Source: Spirulina major PCC 6313 (lineage in GTDB: Bacteria; Cyanobacteriota; Cyanobacteriia; Cyanobacteriales; Spirulinaceae). From it: a DNA stretch of 64,000 bases. The DNA is taken from NCBI RefSeq assembly GCF_001890765.1, contig NZ_KV878783.1, forward strand, positions 3,748,771 through 3,812,770. The letters are read 5' to 3'. The notes beneath the pieces are model-generated. The model had not been told where the DNA came from. It saw nothing but the letters and a program-made list of their open reading frames with translations, and searched no databases. Within the stretch, counting starts at the first letter, position 1. Every line of letters begins with the position of its first letter. Below are positions 45,395 to 54,407 of the stretch, in pieces. Made by a program: the position numbers and the translations under genes.

Positions 45395-45420
45395 CTCACA
45401 CTACTTTGCTGTTGTCTTGA

Positions 45421-45610
45421 TGTAGTGCGAGCGTCTCGCTCGCTGCTCTGATGAGTAGTGCTGTGGAATGTAGTGCGAGCGTCTCGCTCGCTGCTCTGAT
45501 GAGTAGTGCTGTGGAATGTAGTGCGAGCGTCTCGCTCGCTGCTCTGATGAGTAGTGCTGTGGAATGTAGTGCGAGCGTCTCGCTCGCTGCCCTGATGAGT
45601 AGTGCTGTGG
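45421..45610. repeat. 48-bp tandem repeat, four copies, each with a hairpin
   Basis: Units start TGTAGTGCGAGCGTCTCGCT at 45421, 45469, 45517 and 45565. The first three are identical; the fourth has one substitution (GCTCTG to GCCCTG) and diverges at its end. Each contains GCGAGCG/CGCTCGC around a three-base loop. It lies between two convergent genes and may help separate their transcripts. The open frame across it is a by-product of the 48-base period. Confidence 0.9.
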
Positions 45611-45643
45611 GGCGAGGCTGTTTTAGGGTTGAGGCTGCGAGTT

Positions 45644-46699
45644 CTAGGGTTTCAGAATGTGATTAAGCAACGCCGCCCCGCCAAACCGCACTACATCGGT
45701 GCAGAATCGCCCGGTTTCGGCCGCCACTTGGGCGATCGCTGTTTTCGCGGCGGCCTCGTCTAAATGACCCGTATTGAGGGCGATCGCCGCCACCCGCACC
45801 GAGGCAAACGCCCCCGCCCCCCGCGCCACCGTCTCGTAAAGCTCAATCACCTCCGGCAGCGGCGGAATCGGCACATCGGGGCAATTGTGGATCACCTCCT
45901 GACCCGCCCGATGGACAAGGATTAAGCCCGTGGGTTGACTGCCGCGCAGCAGCGGTAGCGTCGCCGTCGAGCCGGGATGCAAGAGCGAACCTTGACCCTC
46001 GATTAAGAGCAGATCACAGCGCGACCCTAAATCCAGCACCGCTTGTTCCACCGCCCCCGCCGCAAAATCCACCCGCACCGCATCGAGGGGAATCCCTTCC
46101 CCCACAATCATCAAGCCCGCCTGACCCGTCGCCACAAATTTCGTCTGTATCCCTTGGGCCAATGCCGCCCGCCGCAGTTCCAACCCCGCCGACATTTTCC
46201 CTACCGCCATATCCGTCCCCACCGTGAGCAACCGCTGACAGGAGAGCGATCGCGCCCGTCCCATCCCAATCCCCAACCCCGGCGGCTCCTGGCGAATATC
46301 CCAAATCCACTGACCTTTTTGAAGACGGCTCCCCGGCAAATCCTCCACCATCGACATGATTGGCGTATGCAGCCCATTCACCACCGAAAGCCCCGCCACA
46401 ATCCCCAACTTCACTTCCTCTAACCACGCATCGGGCAGTTGACCCCCGGACGGCGCAACCCCAATCAGCAAAATATCCGGTTGGGCGGCCAGTGCCTCGG
46501 TGACGGAAGCCACGATGGGAATCTCGTGGGGGATGCCGGTTAACTCAGAGAGGGATTCCCCGGCACAGTCGTGATCGATCAGTGCCACCACCTTGGCCTC
46601 CCCGTAGCGCAGGAACGCCAAGCCTGTTTTACCGCTGCGATCGCGAATCCCCCGATGGAGCAGAACGGCCACCCGATGCTGTGCTGTGAGATGTTCCAT
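45644..46699 (-). CDS. DUF1611 family P-loop protein
   Basis: A 351-residue DUF1611 protein. The N-terminal Rossmann-like region has LHRGIRDRSGKTGLAFLRYG and ILLIGVAPSGGQLP; the C-terminal P-loop NTPase-like domain shows LLTVGTDMAVGKMSAGLEL and a switch-like LLIEGQGSLLHPG. Some members (DgcN) take part in D-glutamate metabolism, often beside a dipeptide epimerase, but no such neighbour is in view. ATG 46699 (MEHLTAQHRVAV) is chosen over the longer frame to 46771. The role here is unknown. Confidence 0.82.
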   Translation of the reverse strand: MEHLTAQHRVAVLLHRGIRDRSGKTGLAFLRYGEAKVVALIDHDCAGESLSELTGIPHEIPIVASVTEALAAQPDILLIGVAPSGGQLPDAWLEEVKLGIVAGLSVVNGLHTPIMSMVEDLPGSRLQKGQWIWDIRQEPPGLGIGMGRARSLSCQRLLTVGTDMAVGKMSAGLELRRAALAQGIQTKFVATGQAGLMIVGEGIPLDAVRVDFAAGAVEQAVLDLGSRCDLLLIEGQGSLLHPGSTATLPLLRGSQPTGLILVHRAGQEVIHNCPDVPIPPLPEVIELYETVARGAGAFASVRVAAIALNTGHLDEAAAKTAIAQVAAETGRFCTDVVRFGGAALLNHILKP

Positions 46700-47076
46700 A
46701 GAAAAGGACGAAAACAAACTAAATAATCCATTGTAAAGGCGGATCAATCGCCCCTCAGCCAGCGATCGCACACTGTCCAGGCTGGGAGTTGCCCAGTCTA
46801 CTGAGAATCTATTTCATTATTTTTGGGCTACGTTGCGATCGCACCACCCCAGAATTTTCATTAAGCTCCCCTTTAAACAGAATTGAAAAAAGCATTAAAC
46901 CTTCTTAGCGTTCTCTTAATATTGCCCTAGTACGGTAATTTCAGGCGCGATTAAACCATCTGCAAGCGAGTTTCAAGCGAATACCATGGCCGTGAAACCT
47001 GCGATCGCCTTCGGTTCATACGATGGTCACTATCTATCAACGCACTCAGCAGTTTTTCATTAAACCTGTAGGCTAG
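46700..47076. promoter_or_regulatory. Divergent intergenic region before the porin gene
   Basis: No gene is supported in this stretch. It is AT-rich around 46800-46930 and contains several HIP1-like sites. It separates the DUF1611 gene from the porin and likely holds regulatory sites for the latter, followed by the promoter listed at 47077. Confidence 0.35.
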
Positions 47077-47106
47077 TTGATAGATATTCTCATTTGTTGG
47101 TACTAT
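47077..47106 (+). promoter_or_regulatory. Putative sigma-70 type promoter of the porin gene
   Basis: TTGATA (47077-47082) and TACTAT (47101-47106) are spaced 18 bases apart and fit a housekeeping promoter. Transcription would start near 47113, leaving a leader of about 100 bases before the porin start. Confidence 0.45.
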
Positions 47107-47215
47107 AGCAGAGCGCTCAGAGCGATCGCGGCAGGTCGGTAGACCAGCCCCGTGGTTCTAGAGCCTATCGCCCCTATCGTTCAGACCATTTTTTTTGAGG
47201 AGTGATGAATTGACC

Positions 47216-48853
47216 ATGACCACATTTCATCGGCTTTCGAGCCGTGCAACACCGATTCTGCTAGGGTCAGTCCTGCTGATGGCTCAGCCCCTCGCCGCTG
47301 AAGCCCAAACCCATCAAGACCTTTTCGACCAAATCCAAACCTACAGCGAAGAAGGCAATTCCATGCTCGGTCAGGGCGTGGGCGCATCCCAATTTAGCGA
47401 CGTTTCCCCCAATGACTGGGCCTTCCAAGCCTTAGACGATCTCGTGCGTCGCTACGACTGCTTGAAAGGCTATCCCAACGGCACATTTCGCGGCGATCGC
47501 GCCCTCTCCCGCTATGAATTTGCCGCCGGTTTAAACGCCTGCCTCCAGCAAATAGAACGCCTCATCGCCGAAACCACCGCCGACTTCGCCACCCGCGAAG
47601 ACCTCGAAACCATGCGTCGTCTCATGGAAGAGTTTGAAGCCGAACTCGCCATGCTCGGCACGCGGGTCGATAACCTAGAGTCTCGCGTTGCCTTCCTCGA
47701 AGACAACCAGTTTTCCACCACCACCAAACTCGACGGGGAAGTGATCTTCGCCCTCAGCGGCCTGTTTCCCAACGATGATCGCTACGACACCACTGGCAAT
47801 GGGGTCACAAATCGCGACTTTTCCGACAACATCGTTTTTCAACATCGCACCCGCCTCAACTTTGATACCTCCTTCACCGGACGCGATCGCCTCCGCACTC
47901 GCCTCCAAGCCCGCAACGTCTCCGACTGGAGCATTGATGGTCGCGTCACTCGCGAAGCCCGCTGGGGATTCCGGGGCGACAATGAAAATGCAGTGGAAGT
48001 GGATGTCTTGTCCTATCGTTTCCCCGTGGGCAGCAAAATCACCGCGCAAATCTTCGCCAACGGGGTAGGCATGGATGATTTCCTCTCCACCCTGAACCCC
48101 TTCGATTCGAGCGGTGGCGGTTCCATTTCCCGCTTTGGGCAGCGCAACCCCATTTTGCGCACCGGTGGTCAACAGGCCGGGGCTGGGTTTGCCTATAAGG
48201 TTAGCGATGCCTTGACCTTCTCGGCTGGCTATACCGCCGATAATGCTGCTGATGCCGCCCAAGGTTTGTTTGGGGCAGACTACGCCCTCGGTGCTCAACT
48301 TCAATATGAGAACGACACCTTCGGGCTAGGCCTAACCTACATCAACTCCTACACCAAAGACGGCGGCCTCAACCATGACACCGGTAGCTTACCCTCGAAC
48401 CTCGACGGCAATACCCCCGTTGTGGCGAACAACTTCGGTATTGAAGCGTTAGTCACGCCCAGCGATGCCTTTTTTGTCGGCGGCTGGGTTGGTTTTAGTG
48501 ACGCGGTGATTATTGGCCAAGCTGAAGCCGATGTGTGGAACTACGCCCTGACCTTGGGTTTCCCGGATTTAGGGGGCGAAGGAAATCTGCTCGGTTTTGT
48601 GGTGGGTCAACAGCCCCGTTTGAGTGGTTCAGAGTTGCCGGTGGCGAGTCTGACGGCGGGTGATTTCGGTGCGTTGGGTTTAGGCGCACGGGAAGATCGC
48701 GATCTGGGCTACCACATCGAAGCGTTCTATAAATGGCAACTGACGGAGCACATTGATATTACGCCCGGTGTGATCTGGCTGACGAATCCGGGTCATAACA
48801 GCACGAACTCGGATGTGATTGCCGCAACGGTGCGGACACGCTTCAAGTTCTAG
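47216..48853 (+). CDS. Iron-uptake type outer membrane porin with SLH domain
   Basis: This major cyanobacterial porin has about 545 residues. A signal peptide (PILLGSVLLMAQPLAAEAQ) is followed by an SLH domain (FSDVSPNDWAFQAL ... GYPNGTFRGDRALSRYEFA) that binds the cell wall, a coiled coil (about residues 115-165; ETMRRLMEEFEAELAMLGTRVDNLESRVAFLED), and then an OprB-like beta barrel ending in TVRTRFKF with a terminal Phe. Homologues (Som type) pass ions and iron. AGGAG lies 13 bases before ATG 47216; an in-frame TTG 6 bases upstream is also possible. A strong terminator follows. Confidence 0.92.
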   Translation: MTTFHRLSSRATPILLGSVLLMAQPLAAEAQTHQDLFDQIQTYSEEGNSMLGQGVGASQFSDVSPNDWAFQALDDLVRRYDCLKGYPNGTFRGDRALSRYEFAAGLNACLQQIERLIAETTADFATREDLETMRRLMEEFEAELAMLGTRVDNLESRVAFLEDNQFSTTTKLDGEVIFALSGLFPNDDRYDTTGNGVTNRDFSDNIVFQHRTRLNFDTSFTGRDRLRTRLQARNVSDWSIDGRVTREARWGFRGDNENAVEVDVLSYRFPVGSKITAQIFANGVGMDDFLSTLNPFDSSGGGSISRFGQRNPILRTGGQQAGAGFAYKVSDALTFSAGYTADNAADAAQGLFGADYALGAQLQYENDTFGLGLTYINSYTKDGGLNHDTGSLPSNLDGNTPVVANNFGIEALVTPSDAFFVGGWVGFSDAVIIGQAEADVWNYALTLGFPDLGGEGNLLGFVVGQQPRLSGSELPVASLTAGDFGALGLGAREDRDLGYHIEAFYKWQLTEHIDITPGVIWLTNPGHNSTNSDVIAATVRTRFKF

Positions 48854-48882
48854 GACTACAACTCACACAACACAGAAGGCTG

Positions 48883-48914
48883 AAGCGGTGAAGTGACGAC
48901 TCACCGCTTTTTTT
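48883..48914 (+). terminator. Intrinsic terminator of the porin gene
   Basis: AAGCGGTGA and TCACCGCTT form a 9-bp stem followed by a run of T residues, 30 bases after the porin stop. Confidence 0.88.
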
Positions 48915-48929
48915 GGGAGCTTAGGGGAG

Positions 48930-49703
48930 TTAAAAGTCGATGCTGGGGAAGTGGGGTTTGTGGTAGAAGTTGGCCATGTCGTCGAATTGATAGAGTTCGG
49001 CTCTGTGGCTGCTGAGGATTTCCGGGGTGTTGCCGATCCAGCGATCGTTAAAGGCCATCAGGGTTTCACAGAGGCGATCGCGATCCAACTCCTCGGACAC
49101 TTGGGAGAAATAGCCCAGAGGAATATGGGCAGTAAAGGGATATTGTTGCTCAATGCCGAGGGCGATTAACCCGGAGTTTTGATACACCGCCCGCCGCAGT
49201 TGCAGCATCTTGTGATAGGACAATTCATCGATGGACACGAGTGCCACGGCGATCGCCCTCGGTCGCACCAAAAGACCCACCAGTTGCAATTCAATCGGGC
49301 CACGTTCGGGGACGGATTTTTGATATTCGCTAAAACTGTGGGTGAGGCGATCGCACAATTTCCCCTCAAACGCTTCGCCATGGGTCGCCACGGCGTGCTG
49401 ATAATTTGAATCCCAAATTAAATCTGCGACGGTTAAGTGAAAGCTTTCCACCGGCACCGGCAGCAACAGCCCCGGCTCCAATTGGGCGACGATTGCCTGT
49501 TGGGTGGTGACGAGATGGTCATAAAACGTCTGATTGCGCGGATCTTGATGTCCTGGTGTGTTGATCGTGTAGCCCGGAAAGGGAACCGGCTGGCCGTGAT
49601 TAAACTTTGGAGATTCTTGTATATGTTGAACTTGGTTACGATAGGTTTCAGGGAGTGTGAGTTTTGCAACTCTGTTGAGATAAGCCTGATAGGTTTCGTC
49701 CAC
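48930..49703 (-). CDS. DUF1868 protein, 2H phosphoesterase-like
   Basis: A 257-residue soluble protein. Two motifs fit the paired H-x-T/S signatures of 2H phosphoesterases: SFHLTVADL near residue 108 and FTAHIPLGY near residue 196, the second with Pro in place of Thr/Ser. FNHGQPVPFPGYTI in the N-terminus is typical of DUF1868. Such enzymes act on cyclic or 2'-phosphates of nucleotides or RNA ends; the target here is unknown. It is divergent from holA, with 47 bases between their start codons. Confidence 0.8.
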   Translation of the reverse strand: MDETYQAYLNRVAKLTLPETYRNQVQHIQESPKFNHGQPVPFPGYTINTPGHQDPRNQTFYDHLVTTQQAIVAQLEPGLLLPVPVESFHLTVADLIWDSNYQHAVATHGEAFEGKLCDRLTHSFSEYQKSVPERGPIELQLVGLLVRPRAIAVALVSIDELSYHKMLQLRRAVYQNSGLIALGIEQQYPFTAHIPLGYFSQVSEELDRDRLCETLMAFNDRWIGNTPEILSSHRAELYQFDDMANFYHKPHFPSIDF

Positions 49704-49750
49704 GTTGGTCTGCCTTGAAGGTCTGTCTAGATCCGATTCTAGCCTGTGGT

Positions 49751-50764
49751 ATGCCTATCTACTTGTTTTGGGGTGAAGATGATTTTGCGATGGGGAAAGC
49801 GATCGCCAAACTTCAAGATGCGGTGCTTGACCCCAATTGGCTCTCCTTCAACACCGACAAACTCACCGCCGACACCAGCGAAACAATCATCGACGGCCTC
49901 AACCAAGCGATGACCCCCCCCTTTGGCATGGGGGGCCGCTTCGTCTGGCTGGAAAATACCACCGTTTGTCAAACCTGCCCCGAAGCCCTCCTCAACGAAC
50001 TCAAACGCACCCTGCCCGCCGTTCCCCCCACCTCCACCCTCCTCCTCACCAGCCGCAAAAAACCCGACGGTCGCGCCAAATCCACCAAACTTTTACAAAA
50101 ACACGCCGAAATCCGCGAATTCGCCCTCATCCCCCCCTGGCGCACCGACGACCTAATCCGCAACGTGCAGCAGGTGGCGCGAGACATGAACCTCAAGCTC
50201 ACCCCCCGCGCTGTGGAACTCCTGGCCGAATCCATCGGCAACAACACGCGCCAACTCTGGAGCGAATTGGAAAAGCTGCAACTCTTCGGCGGCAACACGA
50301 GCCAACCCATCGACGATCGCGCCGTCGCCCAACTGACGATCGCCAACACCCAAAACAGCCTCCAACTGGCCACCGCCATTCGGGATGGCAAAACCGATCA
50401 GGCCGTGGGGTTAGTGGCAGAGTTATTAAACCTCAATGAACCGCCCTTGCGCATTGTGGCGACGCTGATCGGGCAGTTCCGCACCTGGTTATTAATTCGG
50501 GTGATGATCGAAAGCGGCGAACGGGATGATAGTGCGATCGCAAAATTCGCCGAATTGGGCAATCCGAAACGCCTCTATTTTCTCCGCAAGGAATTGAATG
50601 CGATCGCCGCCCCCCAACTCCTCCAAACCCTCCCCATCCTCCGCGACCTGGAACTGGGTCTGAAACGCGGCGCAAATCCAGCGGAATTTCTGCCAATGAA
50701 GGTGGTGGAATTGTGTTTGGTCTGTCAACCTGCACCGCGCCACAGCCCAGCACGGCGGCGATAA
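49751..50764 (+). CDS. holA: DNA polymerase III subunit delta
   Basis: About 337 residues. The delta subunit opens the sliding clamp within the clamp-loader complex. MPIYLFWGEDDFAM is the typical start, so ATG 49751 is preferred to the longer frame from 49715. Further features are FVWLENTTVCQTCP, the LLLTSRKKPDGRAKSTKLL segment of the ATPase-like domain II, and the C-terminal collar domain with LWSELEKLQLF and LRDLELGLKRG. It ends 0 bases from the convergent Rpn gene stop. It is essential for replication, so it marks core chromosome. Confidence 0.9.
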   Translation: MPIYLFWGEDDFAMGKAIAKLQDAVLDPNWLSFNTDKLTADTSETIIDGLNQAMTPPFGMGGRFVWLENTTVCQTCPEALLNELKRTLPAVPPTSTLLLTSRKKPDGRAKSTKLLQKHAEIREFALIPPWRTDDLIRNVQQVARDMNLKLTPRAVELLAESIGNNTRQLWSELEKLQLFGGNTSQPIDDRAVAQLTIANTQNSLQLATAIRDGKTDQAVGLVAELLNLNEPPLRIVATLIGQFRTWLLIRVMIESGERDDSAIAKFAELGNPKRLYFLRKELNAIAAPQLLQTLPILRDLELGLKRGANPAEFLPMKVVELCLVCQPAPRHSPARRR

Positions 50765-51718
50765 CTAAGCACGGGAGATGAGCCAGGTTTCGAGGTCTGC
50801 GATCGTTTGAAGATCAAAAATATCCTCACCCAAAGCGGCAATGTCTTCCGAGGTCAGGATGAAAACTTGCTGTTCAAGGGATTCAGGAATGATGCCAAAC
50901 TTACGAGTCAGTTGACGCAGAATTAAAGCCTGTTGCCCTTCCTGTCGTCCCTCCTCACGACCTTCCTCACGCCCTTCCTCACGCCCTTCCTCACGCCCTT
51001 CTCGACGCACTGTATTCATCACATTATTCCAGTCGCGATAATATTTCAGGCTGTTTTCATAACGGCTTTGTTCTGAACGGGAGAGGTTCGCGAATTCTGC
51101 CGCTTCAAACAGTTGATTGAAAATGGGGTTGGCTTGGAGGAGATCGGGGCGATCGCTCAATTCCGATAAATGCCGCAGCACAAATAACCACTGATCGAGA
51201 GGCGTTTCTAATTCCTCCAACGGTTTGAAAAATTTCGGCAGTTCAATATAGATAAACTGTAATTTGTTGTGAAAGGGGCGGCAATGCTGATCTTTGAGGG
51301 TAATGATGTGAATCAGTTCCTCATCATCTTGGTGTTCATCAAAGACAAAATCGAGAATACCCACCGTGTAGACCGGACATAACTGATAATTCCAGTACCC
51401 TTTTTCCGCTTGCTCTTGAATCGGGAATGATGCGTAGTAAATACTGCGATCTTTAAAATAATCTTGCTTGACCTTTTGGATTTCAACAATAAAGCGTTGA
51501 CCATCGCTGGCTTGACAATAAATATCAAAAATGGCCTTGCGGTCTACGGGCGTATTTCCCAGGTTTTCGGTGTTTTTATAGGTGAGGTCTTGAATTTGGT
51601 GGTGGGGCGGCAGCAGGGTATTGAGGAAGTCAATCACGATCGCTTTATTCGCTTCTGTGCCAAAGATGCGTTTAAAGCCAAAGTCGGTGAGGGGGTTGAT
51701 GTAGCGGGGATAAGCCAT
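50765..51718 (-). CDS. Rpn/PD-(D/E)XK nuclease family protein
   Basis: A 317-residue protein of the Rpn/PDDEXK_2 family, annotated as transposase-like nucleases and very frequent in cyanobacteria. It opens with NPLTDFGFKRIFG, and the nuclease core has KAIFDIYCQASDGQRFIVEIQ with the Asp and Glu-x-Gln residues in place. Near residue 255 four or five tandem REEG units form a charged helix, then a C-terminal segment. It is probably chromosomal rather than mobile. The 180 bases upstream hold its promoter and no gene. Confidence 0.85.
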   Translation of the reverse strand: MAYPRYINPLTDFGFKRIFGTEANKAIVIDFLNTLLPPHHQIQDLTYKNTENLGNTPVDRKAIFDIYCQASDGQRFIVEIQKVKQDYFKDRSIYYASFPIQEQAEKGYWNYQLCPVYTVGILDFVFDEHQDDEELIHIITLKDQHCRPFHNKLQFIYIELPKFFKPLEELETPLDQWLFVLRHLSELSDRPDLLQANPIFNQLFEAAEFANLSRSEQSRYENSLKYYRDWNNVMNTVRREGREEGREEGREEGREEGRQEGQQALILRQLTRKFGIIPESLEQQVFILTSEDIAALGEDIFDLQTIADLETWLISRA

Positions 51719-51902
51719 GACAGGTTAAGAGCGCTCTAGTGATTAGTGTAGCTGTGATGGGCGCAACGGTTGCGCCTTCTGGATGAGCAGGGGTGCGATC
51801 GCGCCCCTCTCGCTATATTGCAAACATCGTTAATACCTGCGCTCTCGCGATGCAAATCGGGTTTGGTAGAATTTAATGCAGAGCTAAACCGGAGTTGCGC
51901 CC

Positions 51903-52529
51903 ATGACCCTTGCCCTTGATCAACTATCCTCTAATCCTTTGATTTCTTGGGATACGTTTTGGGCTGAGTATGGAGAAGATAGCCGCTACGAATTGATTGA
52001 TGGAGAGGTGTTTGATTTGGAGCCAACGGGTCAGCATGAACAGGTGGTCGCGTTGATCGCCGCGAAACTTTGTGTCCAAATTGAGCAATTGGGTTTGCCG
52101 TGGTTTGTGTTGCAGCAGGGGATTTTGTGGCCGATGGAGCAGGGCATGACGGCGTTTCGGCCCGATGTGGCCGTAGTGGATCGGCGGGAATTGGGAAATG
52201 AGCCTTTTTGGGCGAGTCAATCGTTGTTAATGTTGGGGTCTTCGTTGCCCTGGGTTGCGGAAGTTGTGAGCAGCAATTGGCAGAATGATTATGCACGGAA
52301 GCTGGAAGATTATGCCACGTTGGGGATTCCTGAATATTGGATTGTGGACTATGCGGGTTTGGGGGGAACGCGGCACATTGGCCGGCCAAAACAGCCTACA
52401 TTATCTGTCTGTCATTTAGTGGAAGGAGATTATGAAATTGAGCAATTTCGGGGCAATGATCGGGTGATTTCGCCCACATTTCCAGGTTTAGCAGTGACGG
52501 CGGCTGAGGTGTTGGGAGCGAGGGTTTAG
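51903..52529 (+). CDS. Uma2 family putative restriction endonuclease
   Basis: A 208-residue Uma2/DUF820 protein. YELIDGEVFDLEPTGQHE opens the fold, FRPDVAVVDRRE gives the first acidic residue and LPWVAEVVSSNW the Glu position; here the usual ExxS is EVVSS. ARKLEDYATLGIPEYWIVD is the standard C-terminal helix-strand. It differs from the Uma2 proteins at 768 and 57678. ATG 51903 begins MTLALDQLSS; no partner gene is coupled. Confidence 0.88.
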   Translation: MTLALDQLSSNPLISWDTFWAEYGEDSRYELIDGEVFDLEPTGQHEQVVALIAAKLCVQIEQLGLPWFVLQQGILWPMEQGMTAFRPDVAVVDRRELGNEPFWASQSLLMLGSSLPWVAEVVSSNWQNDYARKLEDYATLGIPEYWIVDYAGLGGTRHIGRPKQPTLSVCHLVEGDYEIEQFRGNDRVISPTFPGLAVTAAEVLGARV

Positions 52530-52570
52530 CCTAGAAAAGTTACCGGGCGTGAATGTGAATTAGTCAAGAT

Positions 52571-52626
52571 GGTGCGTCAGTCGTTAAGCTGCTCTTTTCA
52601 TCATGATGTCATCCCTCTGACGCACC
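52571..52626. repeat. 56-bp element bounded by GGTGCGTCAG inverted repeats
   Basis: GGTGCGTCAG (52571-52580) and CTGACGCACC (52617-52626) are perfect 10-base inverted ends of a short AT-richer core that includes TCATCATGATG. It lies in the promoter region of the next gene. It resembles short interspersed elements of cyanobacteria; no target duplication could be defined. Confidence 0.7.
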
Positions 52627-52697
52627 CTACGTTTCCTGTAAACTTGGGTTAGAATTGAACGGGTTACAGTTCACCCCTCATTCGGAGAAGTCTACTG

Positions 52698-54071
52698 ATG
52701 GAAAAGTTAATCTTTTTTATCCATGGTGTCGCAGTTCGCAATTCAAATTATGCCGAACCACTGCCTACGCTCATTAAGAATGCTCTCAATGAGCGCAATA
52801 AAGAATTACCCTACATATACAAAGGCTTTTGGGGTAATTACTCTAGTGAAATGGATGAATTTTGGACATTGATTGATAGGGATTTTACAAAAAAAACACA
52901 ACAAAATCTTGGCTTTGATCCAGTGAAGTATCAGAAAGCAAGGCGAGGTTTACAGTCTAGATTTGTTGGCGATATTTTTAGCTACCTCAACACAGATATT
53001 GGTCAACAAATTCGCAGAGCAATTTATAGCCAACTTAATCAAATTCTAAATACTCATGTCAATATACGTGAGATCTACTTTGTGACTCACTCCTTCGGCA
53101 CGGTTATTCTTTGGGATATTTTATTTTCAAAACGTTTTTCATCTAGTGATCCTGCATCAGATATACAAGCACTTTTAAGGAATCGAATTTCTTTACAAGG
53201 AATTGTGACAATGGGATCGCCTATCGCCATGATCAATATGGCATTAGGAACAACTCCATCAAATATTCAGGACAGTTTGCGTTATTATTCTACTAGGACT
53301 GGTAAACCACTCTGTTGGTTAAATTTTATTGATATATCTGACAGAATTGCCTATCCAGTCTGCCCTTTATTTCAACAAGTTGATCATACGCTAATCACAG
53401 TTGAAGATATTTTTGATGGCAAGGAAAACTATCTGGAAAAGGTTGCTAATAAAGTCGATAACACCGTGCAGTTTTTGATTCAAAAAAATGCTGACTTACA
53501 GGAAGCAATTGCTATGCTTTCTGACATTTTTGATATGCCTACTACTCGTCCGAACTACTTTGAAAAGTCTATCATTATACGAGAGGGAATTAATGTATTG
53601 CCTGGTATTATTAGTACACCTACTGCACATTCCAGCTATTTTAAGGATTCCACCATCGCACATCGGATCGCAACAATGATCTATCCACAGAATACCGGGA
53701 GTTGCTCACAAAATACAAGAAAAATAGCCCAAGATACTTTAGAGAAAGTCATAGCCCAAGATACTTTAGAGAAAGTCATTTTTCATCTAAATCGAGTTCC
53801 AGGCATGACCAGGGTTAACAGTGAATTTCAACAAAAAGCATCACAAAAGCTAAACTTCACTGATGAGGTTGTAAATCAATTCAACATCAGAGACAATTCA
53901 AGAAATACTTGTGGTTTTTTAGTTCTTACTCGCAATATTATCCAAGTTCATCATGTTGCTGTTTTTGATTATAGCCAAGCCATTCAATTCTTCGGCTATG
54001 TTGGATTGATTCATGGTGAAGGCTTGTGTAATGCAGTTAGGAGCATTCAAGCCAAGTTCGACATCAGATAA
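52698..54071 (+). CDS. AT-rich alpha/beta hydrolase-like protein
   Basis: About 457 residues. The N-terminus LIFFIHGVAVRN has the HG motif of alpha/beta hydrolases, and YFVTHSFGTVILWD provides a GxSxG-like nucleophile elbow with Ser in HSFGT (the first Gly is replaced by His's neighbour Thr). A catalytic acid and His are not assigned. The C-terminal 200 residues match nothing I know and contain a direct repeat of about 9 residues (AQDTLEKVI twice). The base composition is clearly more AT-rich than its neighbours, which suggests acquisition from elsewhere. Confidence 0.65.
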   Translation: MEKLIFFIHGVAVRNSNYAEPLPTLIKNALNERNKELPYIYKGFWGNYSSEMDEFWTLIDRDFTKKTQQNLGFDPVKYQKARRGLQSRFVGDIFSYLNTDIGQQIRRAIYSQLNQILNTHVNIREIYFVTHSFGTVILWDILFSKRFSSSDPASDIQALLRNRISLQGIVTMGSPIAMINMALGTTPSNIQDSLRYYSTRTGKPLCWLNFIDISDRIAYPVCPLFQQVDHTLITVEDIFDGKENYLEKVANKVDNTVQFLIQKNADLQEAIAMLSDIFDMPTTRPNYFEKSIIIREGINVLPGIISTPTAHSSYFKDSTIAHRIATMIYPQNTGSCSQNTRKIAQDTLEKVIAQDTLEKVIFHLNRVPGMTRVNSEFQQKASQKLNFTDEVVNQFNIRDNSRNTCGFLVLTRNIIQVHHVAVFDYSQAIQFFGYVGLIHGEGLCNAVRSIQAKFDIR

Positions 54072-54084
54072 GTTATTACAACGT

Positions 54085-54175
54085 CCTAGACTTCCACCGC
54101 ACCGCGATCGCCGCCGGCCTCCTCGACACCCGTCTGCAAACCGATGCGATCGGCGGGGTCATTCGCTCCCGGCTT
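54085..54175 (+). repeat. Inter-gene repeat, copy A
   Basis: It contains CTGCAAACCGATGCGATCGG and GGGGTCATTCGCTCCCGGCTTTAG. Copies B (54806-54904) and C (55245-55330) share the CGACACCC ... CGCTCC(C/T)GGCTTTAG core. In one frame it reads as the end of a protein (TRLQTDAIGGVIRSRL, stop). It follows the hydrolase stop by 14 bases and precedes the nucleotidyltransferase pair. Confidence 0.75.
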
Positions 54176-54206
54176 TAGTTTTTTCTATCCATTCCACCCA
54201 ATCACC

Positions 54207-54407
54207 ATGAACCCAAACCGTCAAATCATCCCCACCGTCCGAATCACCTCGATGCGCGATTCACAACCATCCGCACAACGAAAGCACGACCCCCAAACCC
54301 CCCTCGAACGCCTCGCCACCCTCGAACAAATCCGCCGCGAATACCACCAATGGAAATACCATGCTGAACCTAGACTTCAAAGAGTTTATTCAATCACTCA
54401 ACGCTAA
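54207..54407 (+). CDS. Small partner protein upstream of a nucleotidyltransferase
   Basis: A 66-residue basic protein starting MNPNRQIIPTVRITSMRD and ending EYHQWKYHAEPRLQRVYSIT. It overlaps the nucleotidyltransferase gene by 47 bases in another frame, so the two are strongly coupled. I recall similar small genes ahead of nucleotidyltransferases in cyanobacteria, which suggests a two-gene toxin-antitoxin-like module, but this is not proven. No fold is recognised. Confidence 0.55.
   Translation: MNPNRQIIPTVRITSMRDSQPSAQRKHDPQTPLERLATLEQIRREYHQWKYHAEPRLQRVYSITQR

Noticed and set aside
45421-45610. CRISPR-like regular repeats
   Set aside because: Units are head-to-tail with no unique spacers, and no cas genes are nearby.
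45451-45666. Open frame encoding a repeated MSSAVECSASVSLAAL peptide
   Set aside because: It exists only because the 48-base tandem repeat has a length divisible by three; there is no ribosome binding site and no homology.
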